64,000 nucleotides of DNA from Lutjanus erythropterus (lineage: Eukaryota; Chordata; Actinopteri; Lutjaniformes; Lutjanidae). The stretch covers positions 41,486,015-41,550,014 of the forward strand of contig CM034594.1 of assembly GCA_020091685.1 (NCBI GenBank). The letters are read 5' to 3'. Made by a program: the position numbers and the translations under genes. Shown one piece after another: positions 12,415-23,200 of the stretch. The notes beneath the pieces were generated by a model. It saw nothing but the letters and a program-made list of their open reading frames with translations. It did not search any database and was not told where the DNA came from. Each line of letters opens with the position of its first letter. Positions within the stretch are counted from its first letter, which is position 1.

Positions 12415-13110
12415 TTAAAAGAGGTGGGACCAAGGCATTGTTTTGCAAGTCACAAATAAGTCTCAAGTCTTTGCACTCAAGTCCAAAGTCCTGAATGTTG
12501 AGTTTGGAAACCTAAACAAGTCATAGTAACAATGAGTTTCTAGCCTCATTGATTTACAGGGTTACTTAGCTAGCTAGCTAACGTTAGTTCACTAAGTACA
12601 TTAACATTAGCCTCGACTTATTGCTACAAATGTTGTACGAAGATGGAAGTTGTGACGTCTCTGTGAATAATTTTCATTCCCTATGTTCCGCAGACAGTAT
12701 TAGTATTTTTGTTGACCACAGCATAGTGTTTGCACGCCATAACATCATGTAATGTAACGTAACGTAACATAACGTAATGTAACGGTAGCTCTTCGTGGTT
12801 CTCTTCTGTAACTTGAGTGGATGCCATCGGATTGGTTCAAACAAAGTGAATTTGGGGAATTAAATGTCCACATGCTGAGAATAAATAACGTTAACTTTAG
12901 GTAATTCAGGTAATTAAGGGAAATTAATTGCTTTGCGGATTCACACTTTTTAAATAACAGTTTTAATCTGCAGAGTTGATGTAAAGTATCGCAGGCCATG
13001 TCGAGCTGCAAGTCTTTTTTTTTTATTTTTAAGTTCAGTCTAAAGTCATCAAATTTGTGACTCAACTCGAGTCCAAGTCATGTGACCTCTGCTATTTCCT
13101 AATAAAGCTT
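12415..13110. repeat. Tandem duplication, unit 1
   Basis: This block is repeated about 720-760 bp downstream, in the same order, at 13175-13835. Shared landmarks in order are CACTCAAGTCC, AGCCTCATTGATTTA, TTAGCTAGCTAGCTAAC, TTGTTGACCAC, GAATAACGTTAACTTTA, GGATTCACACTTTTTAAATA, AAAGTATCGCAGGCCA and CCTAATAAAGCTTTAA. An ATAACGTAACGT-type pentanucleotide run at about 12750-12782 is private to this unit. Confidence 0.75.
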
Positions 13111-13174
13111 TAATATCACTTATCATTGAAAGTAAAAATGTAAAAAAAAGAGCGAAAAGGTAAAATACAATCAC

Positions 13175-13835
13175 ATTTTGGGGTGATTTTGTTGCATTTG
13201 ATGCCAATATTCTGAAACTGCACTCAAGTCCCACACCAAGTCCCAAGTCAAAACGTTGAGTTCTGAATCCTATACAAGTCATAATGTAGCAGGTCATTTC
13301 CAGCCTCATTGATTTAAAAAGTTAGTTAGCTAGCTAGCTAACATTAGCTAAGCATTAGTTTTCCAAGTATGTTAATATTAGCTTGACTTATCATTCTTTC
13401 AACTTCAAATGTTGAATTTCGTATGTTTGGCATACCATACTACTTTTTTGTTGACCACAACGTAGTTTTTGTACACCAACAAAATTATCTTTTGTCTCAT
13501 TTTTTCCAACTGAAGCTCCATAATGTAACACTGGTTCTTCATGGCTCTTTTCTTCAACTTTACTGGATGCTGGTGGGTTTGTTAAAACAAAATGAATTTG
13601 AGGACTTGCTGGGAATGAATAACGTTAACTTTATTCAGACAATTAAGGAAAATGAATTGCTTCATGGATTCACACTTTTTTAAATAACAGACTTTTTAGT
13701 CTTTGGGCTTGAGGGAAAGTATTGCAGGCCAAGTCTTTTTTCTTTTTTTTTAACTTCTGTCAAGCCCTGTCTAAAATCAAATTAGTGACTAGAGTCTGAG
13801 TCCACACCTCTGCTATTTTCTAATAAAGCTTTAAA
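13175..13835. repeat. Tandem duplication, unit 2
   Basis: This is the downstream copy of the block at 12415-13110, with substitutions and small indels throughout, so the duplication is not recent. It ends with TCTAATAAAGCTTTAA, matching the end of unit 1. Neither unit has a coherent reading frame. Confidence 0.75.
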
Positions 13836-14295
13836 TTGAGAGATACAATTTAAACAAGGAGCAAACAAGGAAAATGTAATCACATTTTTGTTGTATTTAA
13901 TGCTAACATTACCCTACTTCTGTTAACTTTTATCCTCCATTCTTGCTTTTATCTTGGTTTTCTGTTCTTGTTTCTAAAAAGCTCGTTTTTCTGTTGTTTT
14001 GTGTATTTAATTCTGCTGTATCACACATTATTGGACTTCTCTTCAGTTGTGTTCAGTTGTACACATGGAGCACCAGCTAGCTGCGCACAGCCAGAACCGA
14101 TGCGGGGAGACGGCGAGTGTGGAGTGATGCTGCGTTTGACCACCGGTCCGTTAACGCAACCATAACAAACGCACCGTTACTCACTGCTCACACACCGGCC
14201 ATGTCCCCGCCAGGTCCCCGGACGACCTCTGACATGCATGTAATCCTCCAGCCCACACACGCACACACACACGGCGTTTGGGTCAGGCTACTTAC

Positions 14296-14423
14296 GCCCT
14301 TGGTCTGGGGAAGCCCATGGATAACAGCACGTCCAAGTTGGAGCTACATTTTACTGAGCCCGGCCGGTTCTGTCGGAGCCTCCGAGGCAGGATTTTACTG
14401 TAGAGGTCCTCTTTGGCAGCCAT
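14296..14423 (-). CDS. ubash3b: UBASH3B-like protein, first coding exon
   Basis: This 128-nt exon encodes 42 residues and part of the next. It begins MAAKEDLYSKILPRR and ends LDVLLSMGFPRPRA. Human UBASH3B (STS-1) has a very similar N-terminus, and LDVLLSMGFPR is the start of its UBA domain. Seen: the start ATG at 14423 sits in a strong Kozak context (ACCATGG), and the exon ends in GGGC followed by a consensus GTAAGT donor in phase 2. UBASH3B is a cytosolic regulator with UBA, SH3 and histidine-phosphatase domains that dampens tyrosine-kinase and receptor signalling. The remaining exons must lie to the left, beyond the window. UBASH3A fits less well. Teleosts have two ubash3b copies and this exon cannot tell them apart. 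Confidence 0.82.
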
Positions 14424-14720
14424 GGTCCACTGAGTCAGCCAGTCCGCTACAAGCCCGATACAGCCCACCAGCAGACCTCCAGCTAGTCCATGAGCTACGG
14501 CTGGGTCCGCATGAGTGGAGAGGTGACGGCAACTACACGGAGCAGAGCCGAGAGCAGCGCTGTGCTGCACGGCCAGCCAGAGAGAGAGAGAGAGCCAGAG
14601 AGAGCCGTGCTACTCCGCCCACTGAAGGAAACAGCGAATTAGATCTGCTCACTGAATACATACAGCACAGTGGCAGCGTACACACACCACGACACATCAC
14701 AATACATCACAATGTGTAGG
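14424..14720 (-). promoter_or_regulatory. GC-rich 5' region of ubash3b
   Basis: The stretch from about 14090 to 14650 is clearly richer in G+C and CpG than its surroundings, and it brackets the first coding exon. It contains a (GA)n run near 14580-14605 in what should be 5' UTR or promoter. No TATA box is obvious, consistent with a CpG-island promoter. The long plus-strand open frame at 14117-14719 is antisense to the exon and is not supported. Confidence 0.5.
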
Positions 14721-14811
14721 GTGTGAGGGGGGAGAAAGGGTTATACATATACGTATAAGAGACTTACGTGTTATTTCAAGAGTTTTGACTTGGGGATTTA
14801 CCTTCAGCTAT

Positions 14812-15600
14812 AATAGGGGAGACCAGGGACAATTGTAACATTTTTTACATTTTCTGTCATACCTCTACAGACTACTTGAAATACACTTGTCATCTTTTAA
14901 TATAAGAAACATACATATATTCACACCAGGAGTGATATAATTTCTAGAACTATGATATTAAATTTAATGCAAGAAGTCATAGTGGTCGGGGGCAATTGTA
15001 ACACTGAAACCCAGGGTACCTAAAATAAAAGCACATCACGGTACTCCTATTACTACTCTAGTATCTAATAATGTAAGATAAGATAAGATTGGGTAACTAT
15101 TACAGTGATAATTAGAGTTTAATTATTTAAGTTGAGTCAAAAGTAATTTTACATTTAGATTTTGTTGAATATGTTTTTTTTTTCTAATAGCACCCTTGTC
15201 AACACAGACAAACAGGTGCTTTCATTGGGCCATGTGGCTCACTGTATTACAACTATCCTCAGTCATGCAGCAATGATAAAATCTTGTATGCTAGCTGGCA
15301 ACATCTATATTTGCATATGTTAATTTTTAACAGATAAGAGTGATAGAAGTTTTTATTTGCAGTCATTTAAACTTTAGACAGCTGCTGTACATCTAAAAAA
15401 TAACTTTCATATCTCAAAATAACAATTTTGTCAAAAACCCCTGCTGAGGTGAAATGATCCTGCTGTTCAACAAGCAGAGAAGAATTCCTACAGAGCATGT
15501 GCAGAGTAAGTGTCATCACTCTAGCTTGTTTCTGATTGGAGGAAGTGAGTGCTCTACAATTACCCTGTTACAATTACCATCAGTAATTGGTAAGCGACTA
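14812..15600. repeat. Interspersed repeat with GGGGACAATTGTAAC-like motif
   Basis: TAGGGGAGACCAGGGACAAT with TTGTAACA at the left recurs in part inside (GGGGGCAATTGTAACACTG near 14989). It appears in related inverted form near 15555-15580 (ACAATTACCCTGTTACAATTACC). This looks like a decayed DNA element. The boundaries are approximate. Confidence 0.35.
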
Positions 15601-15726
15601 TGGCAAGCCCTCCTAACATTTAATCTGTATGTGTAATAGCTAGGAATGTAAAAATATATTGAATATTGCAAAAATAATTCTTGATACTGCACAAGACTGT
15701 AAAGATATCTATCATGATATTACATG

Positions 15727-15775
15727 GTCAATTATTTTATTATTATTATTATTATTTTATTATTTTTGTTTTATG
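15727..15775. repeat. (ATT)n microsatellite
   Basis: An imperfect ATT trinucleotide run beginning TCAATTATTTTATTATTATT. Confidence 0.8.
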
Positions 15776-15939
15776 TTATAAAAGGACTGCCACTGACTGC
15801 TGTATTGGTTTTGTTTTGCAGTTGTACAAACACAATTCAAACATTCGTCACCAAAGACAGTTCATACACATTTTTTGCACATGCTTAGGTCATGGCTGCT
15901 ACTTTAAGTTACAAGGAATAACATATTTTTAAGAAACAA

Positions 15940-16680
15940 AAACAATTGTTTTTGTCTGGTTAGAATTACAAGACAAAATATCCATTATGTAACTTTGACT
16001 AGTAGCAATTCTAATTAATATCTACGATTAATTTCTCCCTAGTCAAAATGTTAAATATTGATATCAACAATGAATATATTACTAGTGGAAATGTCCAATA
16101 TATCTGTAATTCCTTACACCTAGTCAGCTTTCACCATTGACTTCTATTCAAACTCACTTACAGATATCGGTCATTCAATTTTAATGTTATAATTCTGAGT
16201 TAATATATCCGTAATGTAATTTTGTCTAGTTGCAATTTTAATTAAAGATATCTACAACTAATTTCTCAGTAGTCAAAATGTTAATTCTTGATATCAATGA
16301 TTCAGTTTCTTATATTAAACATATGCATGGAATTCTAGTGATCTAAAATGTAGTTCTGAGTAGTCAAAATTAAATCATTGATATTTTGGCTTGAATTTAT
16401 CACTAGTAAGTGTGCAGTTTCAGATATGATATATAATTGTAACTAAGTGACAATTATATTTGCGCTATTAATTATATTAGAGATATCCACAATTCCTTCT
16501 GTAACTAGTCAGAATTTAATTTTAGATACCAAAAAGGGTATTTCCACTTGTGAAAATGTCACTGTAAATATCTCATACATACCCAAAATGAATGACATTT
16601 CTACTCGTCACAATCCTTTTTTCAACATATGGAAATTCAACTGTAGATCTCTGTAATCATTCTTCTTACTAGTGATTAAA
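15940..16680. repeat. Degenerate GACTAGT/GATATC tandem repeat
   Basis: Motifs such as CTAGTCAAAATGTTAA, GATATCAA, ACTAGTGGAAATGTC and ATATCTGTAATTCC return every few tens of bases. They appear on both strands, with frequent ACTAG(T) and GATAT(C) half-palindromes. It resembles a degenerate fish satellite-like repeat. No gene is seen. Confidence 0.55.
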
Positions 16681-17240
16681 TGTTAAAAAGGGTTTGGCAT
16701 AAATGTACAGGTACACACAGTACACATAACAAAACACTAAGTGCTATAAAAATTACTTTTAATTTGTTTACAAAATTACATTTATCATACAAAGATAATG
16801 AGATTAAGTCTATAGAGTCTATACAATTCATGTATCACAAATGTAGAAAAATAATTCTAATAATATTTTTTACATTGTTATGGATAATAAATTTGGTAAA
16901 ACGGTGTTGAGTAACTACACCTTCAACGTCCTGAATCTCATGTAATCTGCAACAATACTTTAAAATATATAGAGTCTCTAATTTTCTAGGGACAGCGTGA
17001 AGTAATGCTAAACATTATTTGATTGAAATGGTAAATTCCTACCCAAATTATCACCCTGATTATTTTTACGCATGGCTTACACATAATTTCATGTAAATGA
17101 TCTTCAACATTGCTGTCCATTGCAGTTATGATTCCTATGAAATGACATTGGGACTCATTGAAGGCCACGCTGTGCCGTTTCCAACTGATGCCCGCGAGTT
17201 GGCCCCGAGTAGCCTGACTGAGTCGTGGGGAGATGTGAGG

Positions 17241-20200
17241 TTAGTGTTGGCCGCCGACAGAGCTGGCAGATGGGTTGTATGGTGCGATGACACAGAAGAC
17301 ACAGCCTGCCTCCTGGAAGGCCTGCCTCATCTCCACCTAGTGGGCCAAACACAGACTGCATCAGACAGCAGGGCATCGATTTACAACTCTGAACAGGTTA
17401 ATTACGAATGTAGCCCTGATCTTAAGATTGGATTTGTTAGGTTAGAGTCTAATTAAGCAAGAAATAAATGAACAAAGAAGCCATGGTCCACTCAGATGGC
17501 ACTTAATTTAGTTATGTAAGGGCTGGAGCTTTTGTTTCCTCGAACAGTAAGATTAAAGGTAGTAAAAATATTATTCTAGTGTACATTTGCTACATATATT
17601 ACTGGGTGTTGACATTTTGCATAGGACTGCTATCACTGTATAGTTTCACCTCAGTTTTATCTCCAGATCTTTTTCATTAACCATGGACTTCATTTGTCCA
17701 AGCCGTGAGACATCACACTGAACTTTTTTCAGTTATCATCTGTTTCAAATCATGCAAACATGTTAGTTATTGATTCAGAACAGAAAACAAGCTGCTCCTT
17801 TTTGTTTTCAAGTCACCTAAGTCATCTGCATGATATGGTAAAAAAGTAATATTCTGATTATTTTTGTGATACAATTAGTGGGAATTATCATTTTTGTAGT
17901 ACAATTTTAATTTTTTCTGAACAAAAAAAAACTATAGAAATCATGGTTATGTGACATTTATTGTGGTCTGTACCAAACAAACATGTTTTCTTTAATCTGG
18001 AAAACAAGATTTTTAGGCAAGAATATCTCTGCAGCACTACAGTACTTCTTCTTCACATATTTTCTGACCATATTGTCATTTCCATAATATTGCAATTAAT
18101 TGTGCAGCCCTAATCTAAATGCCAGATTGAGTACAAGACAGCTGTGATCATAAAACAGATGACTACTTCTAGGTGGGAATAATCTAAATTTGTTTTTCCT
18201 CCACTAAAACAATGACAAGAAATTAAAACTTTGTGCCTTTTAGAGATGAAGTCACAAATTAATGTGAAGATTTGCCACAACCAAAGTATCAGGCAGTGTA
18301 TCTTTGCAACAAACAATATCTTTCAACACTGGATATCTGCAAGGAAACACAAATCAAAGTGACTAAGCATCTAGCAGAGAAACTGAAGATGGTGTCTCTT
18401 GATTACATCAGACATTAGAAGGGAACTCAGACAGCGCAGACCTCTGCCAAGGCCTATTGTCCAGTCTTTTATGATATGTAAATGCAAGCTCAACCACAAT
18501 ATATGTCTGGATAGATTTCCAAAGCTATTAAAATTAAAATTATTACAGCTGAAGCCTCATCTTCTCAGCTGTGTGTTATTATGGACTTATTCACTGGCAA
18601 TATTTCACGTACTCAACATATATTAGTGAGAACCTGATAACATTCTCTTATCATGTGCATATGTACCTCAAGCACGCTGTGGTTGTAACAACTACTGCGG
18701 ACAAAGAACATGAAAATATCGCCTTTGTACTTTTTACTCAAGTTGTTGTCAGGAAGTACTTTCACTTCCTCTGCTTCACTGTCTCCACTGCAGCTTCACT
18801 GTTGTGTTTTGTTGTAATTCGTAATTAATTTAATTATGACGGGTTTATGTTTGCCACACACTCTGTGCTCCAATAACAGTTGAGTAAATGTGGTACCTCA
18901 GTACCACATCTGTAGTTAGGTAATGTTGGCAAAATGCTAGCTCACTAGCTGATGCCTGATGTAGATTAGCTAGCTAGTTAGCTAGTGTTTTGCTAGCATT
19001 CACTTTGAGCATGACAAGCTGAGAGCCATTTACTCCCATTATATTGGAGAAGAGGCAGACATCTCTAGGGCTGATATCTACAAAAATGCAAATCACACAA
19101 AAACTGTCTAGATGGATAAACAGCACTACAAGCCAGAGAACAAATCTGTATTTTTGGGTGGGGTTTTTTTGTATTTTGGGGTGGACTGTCCAGTAACCAA
19201 GAAAGACTTAGGAATGTCAACATGAAAATGAGGCTCTAAATCTCTGTCCTCAAATGGGAGTTGATACAGAACGTCAGCTAAAAACAATAACTTCCACGCA
19301 GTGCAGTCTTACCAGTCTTGCATTATCCAGACACAGACCCACCACTGCCCCTCCGCTGCCTGGTAATTTCACTGCGGAGCCAAACTGCAAGAAGCACCAC
19401 AAACTTTATGAATGCATAAACAAGTGCACACAAATGTTGAATAAAACATGCTCTGGTCTGAGCAGGCAGTGGAACCTCGGAGCACCTACCTGCTTCGCCA
19501 GCTGAACCATCTTGAGATTTCCAGGGCCCAGACACTCGTCAGTGTAGACAGTCCTGTGAGGATGTGTTGTTACTTTAGCTGTGAGTGATACTGTAACATG
19601 GAAGCCTCACGTCAAAATATGCTGTTTACCTCCGCAGCTCAAAGTTCTGGTCCATCAGTTGTGCCAGACGGCTCCAGTCCCTGTCCTGCAGAGCCGTCCT
19701 GAGGGAGGAATATTTTCAGTCAGTCATTTCTGTCAGAAACGTTGCAGCAACACTTTGCATGAGGTATTTCTTGGAGCTCACAGTGCATAAACATTTGACA
19801 CATTTCAGAAAGCCCAAAGCCTCTTTGACACTGTTGTGCAAAATGGAAATATAAATGATCCAATAGTTATTTATGTCTAGCCTTTAACCTGATATATTTG
19901 ACAAAAGCTCCATTGCTATTTATTGCAAAACTGTTGATCCACAACCCACTTAAAGTACTCGAACCAACCTGGCCTGATCAGTGAGCTCAGCAAAAGTCTT
20001 CATGGCTTCGACCACCAGAGGCTCGCCTGTGGAAAGACAGAGCAGCATTTTAGTACTTCATCAAACAAACCAATGTGTTTCCACTTTTATAACTGCTTAA
20101 AGGAACAGAAAAATATGTACTAAATATGCACATGGGCTGGCGTGTTGTTTTTAAAAAAGGACTGAAGAACTTTTGTGTGCTTACAGAAAACTGAAATGTT

Positions 20201-23200
20201 TTGCTCATAAAATCAGCAGCTTTTCTAACAGTAACAGTAAGTGACCATAAAAATGACATAAGATATTAGAACTGCAACGATCAACTGAATAATCAATTAT
20301 AAATTGATTACTAAATTAATCACCAACTAGTTTGATAATCATTTAATCAGTCTGAGTAAGTTTTTAAGGACAGAACTAAAAAAACTAAATTTTCTGAATT
20401 CCAGCTTCTTAAATGGGAATATTTTCTGGTTTCTTTATTCCTCGCTAATTTGATTATCTTTTGGTTGCAGTCAAAACAAGACATTTAAGGATGTCATCTT
20501 AGGCTTTGGGAAACAGTGACAAACATTTTTCACCATTTTCTGTTATTTTATAGGCAAAAAACTATTAATCGAGAAAGTAATCGACTGATTAATCCACTAT
20601 GAAAATAATTGTTAGTTGCAGCCCTATTAGACATAGAACAAGACTAATAGTCTCAATCAAACTAGCAGCTCTGTGAGGCCATACTTTGGCACAGCGTTGT
20701 TTTGAGCTAAATGCTAATGTTAGCATCCTAACATGCTCACAGTGACAGAGGAGTCTATGTTCCCAAGGTCCTAAGGTCCAAGACTGCTATGTTCTATGCT
20801 CACCCCTAATCCTCACCTATTATCAGAGCAAAAGTACACACATTCTTTACTTGAGTAAAAAAAAATAGTAAAGGTGAATAAGCATTCAAAGTATAAAAGT
20901 AAAAATTCACCTTCTGAATGACATTTCTACCAGCTGCTTCTGTTCAGTCAACTGAACCTAAACTCATATTAAAATTATTTGAAGACTATTAAAGTTAAAT
21001 CAGTCTAAGTTCAGATAAAGTATATACTGAATATACTGAAAATAATTAAGATTAAGGTTGCTCTAATTTGCAAATCAGTTTTCAATGTCAGCAACAGAAC
21101 CTGAAACATTATGAGAAACACAAGAACACACTTAGAGTCTAATTAAGCTCCTTTTTTTCTTTTGTTAGAGATTCTGTCATCTCCACTGGACGACCAAAAT
21201 CTTTTGTTCAGCCTCAGCAGAAGCTGGTTTTCTAAACCGTTTGAATCTAAGTGCCCTTCTGGGTCTAAAAAAATCAGCCCTGCAGTGCTAAAAAGCCTCT
21301 CACAGACAGCTGACAGATTGACTAGATGTCTTTTCTCCACAGGGGTCTCGCTCTCTGCCTGATTCATCTGTTATGTCTTTCATGTTGTTTTCTTCTGGAG
21401 AAGTTTGTCATGCTCGTGTGTGATCTAAACTGATGGATGCACCAAGGAATCATCTTTTCCTTGTGTTATTGTTCTTGTCCATTGAGGTTGAAATCAGTCT
21501 TGATGTTGGGAAGGCAGCGTACAATGATGCAAAATAAAAATAATCAATAATTGCCCTGAAATGTATTAAAACTTAACTAAGAAGTCTGTTTTGAAAATGT
21601 AAGGAGTAGAAAGTATAGGTATTTGTGTATGAATGTAGAAAATAAAAGTAAAGTTGGCAGAAAAATAACAACTCAAGTAAAGCATAGATACCTGAAAAAT
21701 GTACTTGAGGACAGTAACAAACTATTTGCACTTATAGTTACGTTCCACCTCTGCCTATTATGTGCTATATAGAGAGGTGAAGTCACAGCCCGTCTGGTTC
21801 CCCCATGGGACCTCGCTATGGAGAACATATGAACGGTAGTCTATGGTGAGAGACTAATCATTTTTGGATCCTGTTTGAACTGTGCCACGATTTACACATA
21901 TGATGTTGGTTAATTTAAAAGATTACAAGTCAAGAAAGTCACAGTTTGTTGTAGTTTAATTATGTAAAAGTGCTCAATGAACTACGTCTCTCATCTCATA
22001 CAGTACATGTCAGAAAGAACAAGTAAGGACCGTTGCCTGTCTGACTATATCCTTGTACAAAAACACTCAGGCATTGTTAGCTTTTGAAGGGAGAAAGTCA
22101 CGACATCACTTACACAACTTCTGGGTGTGTAGTCTTTCTAATTACAAATCCTCACAGACTGTCACCAAATTTTATGGCAATCCATCCAATAACTGTTTCA
22201 GTCTGGAGCAAAGTTGTAGACTCACTAACACACTGATGCACCATAACAAATGACTAATACCATCATCTCCTTTTCCGTATCAGAATCAAAACCATACTGG
22301 TCAAACAGTGGCTCCCTTGTTTGTTGAGGACTTTTTAGCAGTGACCTTTGACCTGCTGCTGTAATGTTTGACATACCACTGAGCCAGCGCTGTCTGATGT
22401 TGCTGTGGATGCGTCCAGAGTCACTGGGGTCGCTCAGGTAAGCCAGCCAGAAGGGTGGGAGCCCATTCATGTCCATAGAAACATAGTTTCCTGATAACAG
22501 AAAACACACAAAGACAAACATTAGGAAAGAAATTTGTATCTGTATTATTTACTGAGCAGCTACAGATGGACGGTGACTTCAGTACCGTAGCCCTGCTCCT
22601 CCATGAGGTCTTTGCTGAAATCCATGTAGACTAAACCTTCATACACCTGAAATGACAAGGGGCAGACAATTAAAGACAGGTATTAAATGAAAGACATCTA
22701 ACTGAAGTTTCTGACTCTGTTACTGACCTGCACAACTCTGTCCTGCAGGCCAGCAGTGATGAAAAGTTCATCAGTCTCCACGTTGAGGATGAAGTTGGCT
22801 CGGATTGGCTTTGGGAGATCCTGGAGTGTAAAATAAAAATATATCAATAGCTAAAGACATTTAGGGTACATTTTGTCTCATTTTCACATTTATCTTAAAG
22901 CTGCTGTAGGCAATTTGAACAAACACAATGCAAAATCCGCCTCTCTTTGCAACCCGGTTGACCTTTGTCGGTACAGAGTTACTGTGATTGGCCAGTTTAC
23001 ATGCTAGCAAACCCTGATTGGTTGTTTGATTCAGACCAGGTCCAGGTATCTTAAAAGACTAAATGCAAAGAGGTAGGCTCTCAGGAAGCCTTCAAGAAAA
23101 TATTGTTATTGACACACAATGGTCAAAATTAGTTATTTTGACCAAAGTTAATTAAAAATAATAAATTAATTAAAAATTAGAAGAAGAATTCTTTGGATAA

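Larger units (their letters stand above)
1..14295. other. Gene-free interval, probably ubash3b intron 1
   Basis: I find no exon here on either strand that I can tie to a protein family. The open frames present fall in repeats or AT-rich noise. It lies immediately downstream, on the minus strand, of the ubash3b first coding exon, whose splice donor opens toward it. Long first introns are usual for this gene in vertebrates, so intron 1 is the simplest reading. The recognisable repeats are listed separately. The parts at about 570-2080, 5040-6370, 7310-8350, 9480-10080, 11340-12410 and 13840-14090 show nothing I can name. Confidence 0.5.

Noticed and set aside
14117-14719. 200-codon plus-strand frame
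   Set aside because: It is antisense to the ubash3b exon inside a GC-rich island and shows no family motifs. The minus exon has a splice donor and known homology.
17097-17456. 119-codon plus-strand frame
   Set aside because: It is the antisense shadow of the last gkup exon.
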